Shown: positions 24,113 through 24,813 of the stretch, piece after piece | Position numbering within the stretch: position 1 is the stretch's first letter | How the letters are laid out: every line of letters starts with the position of its first letter | Origin: an uncultured Clostridia bacterium | Lineage (GTDB): Bacteria > Bacillota > Clostridia > Oscillospirales > Ruminococcaceae | Assembly (NCBI GenBank): GCA_947175655.1 | Contig: CAMWNQ010000005.1 | Location: forward strand, 1-24,813 | Direction of reading: 5' to 3' | Length of the DNA: 24,813 bases | Made by a program: the position numbers and the translations under genes | Notes under the pieces: generated by a model | What the model was told of the DNA's origin: nothing | The model's input: only the letters and a program-made list of their open reading frames with translations | Database searches by the model: none

Positions 24113-24589
24113 TCATTCCTCTATTAAAAGTATTGGATATGAATTATCATATGGTTTTACTATCTCAGGATGTACATCAGCATATTTGAAAATATCAGAT
24201 GCCAGACCAGATTTTAAAAAGTCAACCAGTTCCGAAAGAGGCTTGTTATACATAGCATCACAAATATTTGCAATGGTTATAGCTCTGTTATTGCCCACTT
24301 TCATTATTCTGTAAGGCCATATGCGACAATCAAAAGGTTTTTCATCTTTGAGAATACAACCGATTTTAGAATCCAGAGCAGGACAGGTAAACAGTCCATT
24401 TTCATCAAAACTTTTGACTTTAAATATATATCCACCATCTTTTTTTATAAATTCAGCATTGCGAATGCTTTCAAGCTTTTTTTTTGTACTTTCATCAAAG
24501 ACAGGTGTTTCCCATACATCATATCTATCAAAAATACAGCAAAGTCTGCATTCTGCACAGGTTTTTCCATCAAGAATTTTTTTAATCAT
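24113..24589 (-). CDS. YkgJ family cysteine-cluster protein
   Basis: 158 residues, predicted cytoplasmic. The N-terminal CAECRLCC (C11, C14, C17, C18) and the later CPALDSKIGCILKDEKPFDC (C69, C78, C88), plus C110 in ANICDAM, form the conserved Cys array of the YkgJ/UPF0153 family, expected to bind zinc or an iron-sulfur cluster. The reaction is unknown; family members occur in many anaerobes. The start is supported by GGGAGTG at SD distance and by a promoter upstream. It is the first gene of the minus-strand group, 77 bases from the YtaF/MntP-like gene. Confidence 0.88.
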   Translation of the reverse strand: MIKKILDGKTCAECRLCCIFDRYDVWETPVFDESTKKKLESIRNAEFIKKDGGYIFKVKSFDENGLFTCPALDSKIGCILKDEKPFDCRIWPYRIMKVGNNRAITIANICDAMYNKPLSELVDFLKSGLASDIFKYADVHPEIVKPYDNSYPILLIEE

Positions 24590-24630
24590 TTTTAAAACAC
24601 TCCCTATTTATTTTTTATATTTCCATATAC

Positions 24631-24659
24631 AGAATATCATATAATTTTTTTTATGTCAA
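24631..24659 (-). promoter_or_regulatory. Promoter of the ykgJ-like gene
   Basis: On the minus strand TTGACA (24659-24654) and TATTCT (24636-24631) are 17 bases apart, upstream of the SD GGGAGTG. The -35 box lies in the first copy of the imperfect direct repeat. Confidence 0.7.
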
Positions 24660-24790
24660 TCTGAATTTTTTTGAAGTAAAACTGCTTTGTAAATCGTATA
24701 TATAATGCAAGTTATATCATTGTGTCAAATTGAATTTTTTAAAGAACTTTGCTTTGTTATTATATTTATATTGTAAATTCTATTTTTTAT
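24653..24790. repeat. Two imperfect ~69-bp direct repeats
   Basis: Copy 1 (from about 24653) and copy 2 (from about 24722) both read TGTCAA, then TGAATTTTTT, a short purine-rich variable part, then TGCTTTGT and an AT-rich tail. They match best in the first ~35 bases. Each holds a minus-strand TTGACA; copy 1's is the -35 box of the ykgJ-like promoter, and copy 2's could pair with TATATA (24704-24699) at 18 bases. No ORF is seen here. Confidence 0.55.
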
Positions 24791-24813
24791 TGACAATTTG
24801 AAATATTTATGAT
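24790..24813 (+). promoter_or_regulatory. Possible promoter cut by the right edge
   Basis: A perfect plus-strand -35 box TTGACA (24790-24795) is followed by 17 AT-rich bases and then a T at the last base, exactly where a -10 box would begin. A rightward gene beyond the window is suggested but not visible. Confidence 0.35.

Noticed and set aside
24321..24644. 107-residue plus-strand ORF opposite the ykgJ-like gene
   Set aside because: Antisense to a gene with intact Cys motifs; it runs through that gene's promoter and SD.
1..24813. CRISPR array, insertion sequence, prophage or toxin-antitoxin module
   Set aside because: No regularly spaced repeats, transposase, integrase or phage structural gene seen; the XRE gene pairs with DUF2975, not with a toxin.

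Overview
The window looks like a chromosomal segment of a low-GC Gram-positive anaerobe of the class Clostridia, probably Ruminococcus-like (Oscillospiraceae). The evidence is AT-rich coding with strong Shine-Dalgarno (SD) sites, near-perfect TTGACA-17-TATAAT promoters, a one-chain glycyl-tRNA synthetase, a SpoIID-domain protein, a clostridial-type citrate synthase and an oxygen-sensitive 2-hydroxyacyl-CoA dehydratase activase. The taxonomic call is inference from gene content. There is no IS element, prophage or CRISPR array.

Layout, left to right. 1-180: AT-rich DNA with a GC-richer first ~40 bases and a possible minus-strand ORF running off the edge. 186-983: a DUF2975 membrane protein and a small Cro/XRE regulator (the YoaS-YozG arrangement), closed by a terminator shared with convergent glyS. 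1032-2435 (-): glyS. 2567-3466: an ATP-grasp protein transcribed divergently from glyS. 3547-9269: a four-gene run of a large iron-sulfur activase/DUF2229 protein, its HgdB-like partner, phosphatidylserine decarboxylase and ComF. 9355-10791: purB with its own consensus promoter. 10794-11801 (-): a SpoIID-domain protein. 11914-20380: a tightly packed run of citrate synthase, a lipoprotein with acidic loops, an OmpR-type response regulator and histidine kinase, DUF1385, prmC, recA and recX. 20447-22778: rimO, pgsA and a small winged-helix regulator. 22831-22907: tRNA-Pro(CGG) with promoter and terminator. 23006-24589 (-): a YkgJ-type Cys-cluster protein, a YtaF/MntP-like membrane protein and a small Asp-rich lipoprotein. 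24590-24813: intergenic, with an imperfect ~69-bp direct repeat carrying promoter-like boxes.

Most genes are housekeeping: translation (glyS, prmC, rimO, tRNA-Pro), purine synthesis (purB), phospholipid synthesis (psd, pgsA), recombination (recA-recX) and glutamate supply (gltA). The least understood parts are the activase/HgdB-like pair, which is split by one in-frame TAG; the ATP-grasp protein; the lipoprotein beside the two-component system; and two perfect hairpins placed against the SD regions of rimO and ytaF, whose T-runs face the 'wrong' strand. No clear-cut new defence or mobile system is visible.
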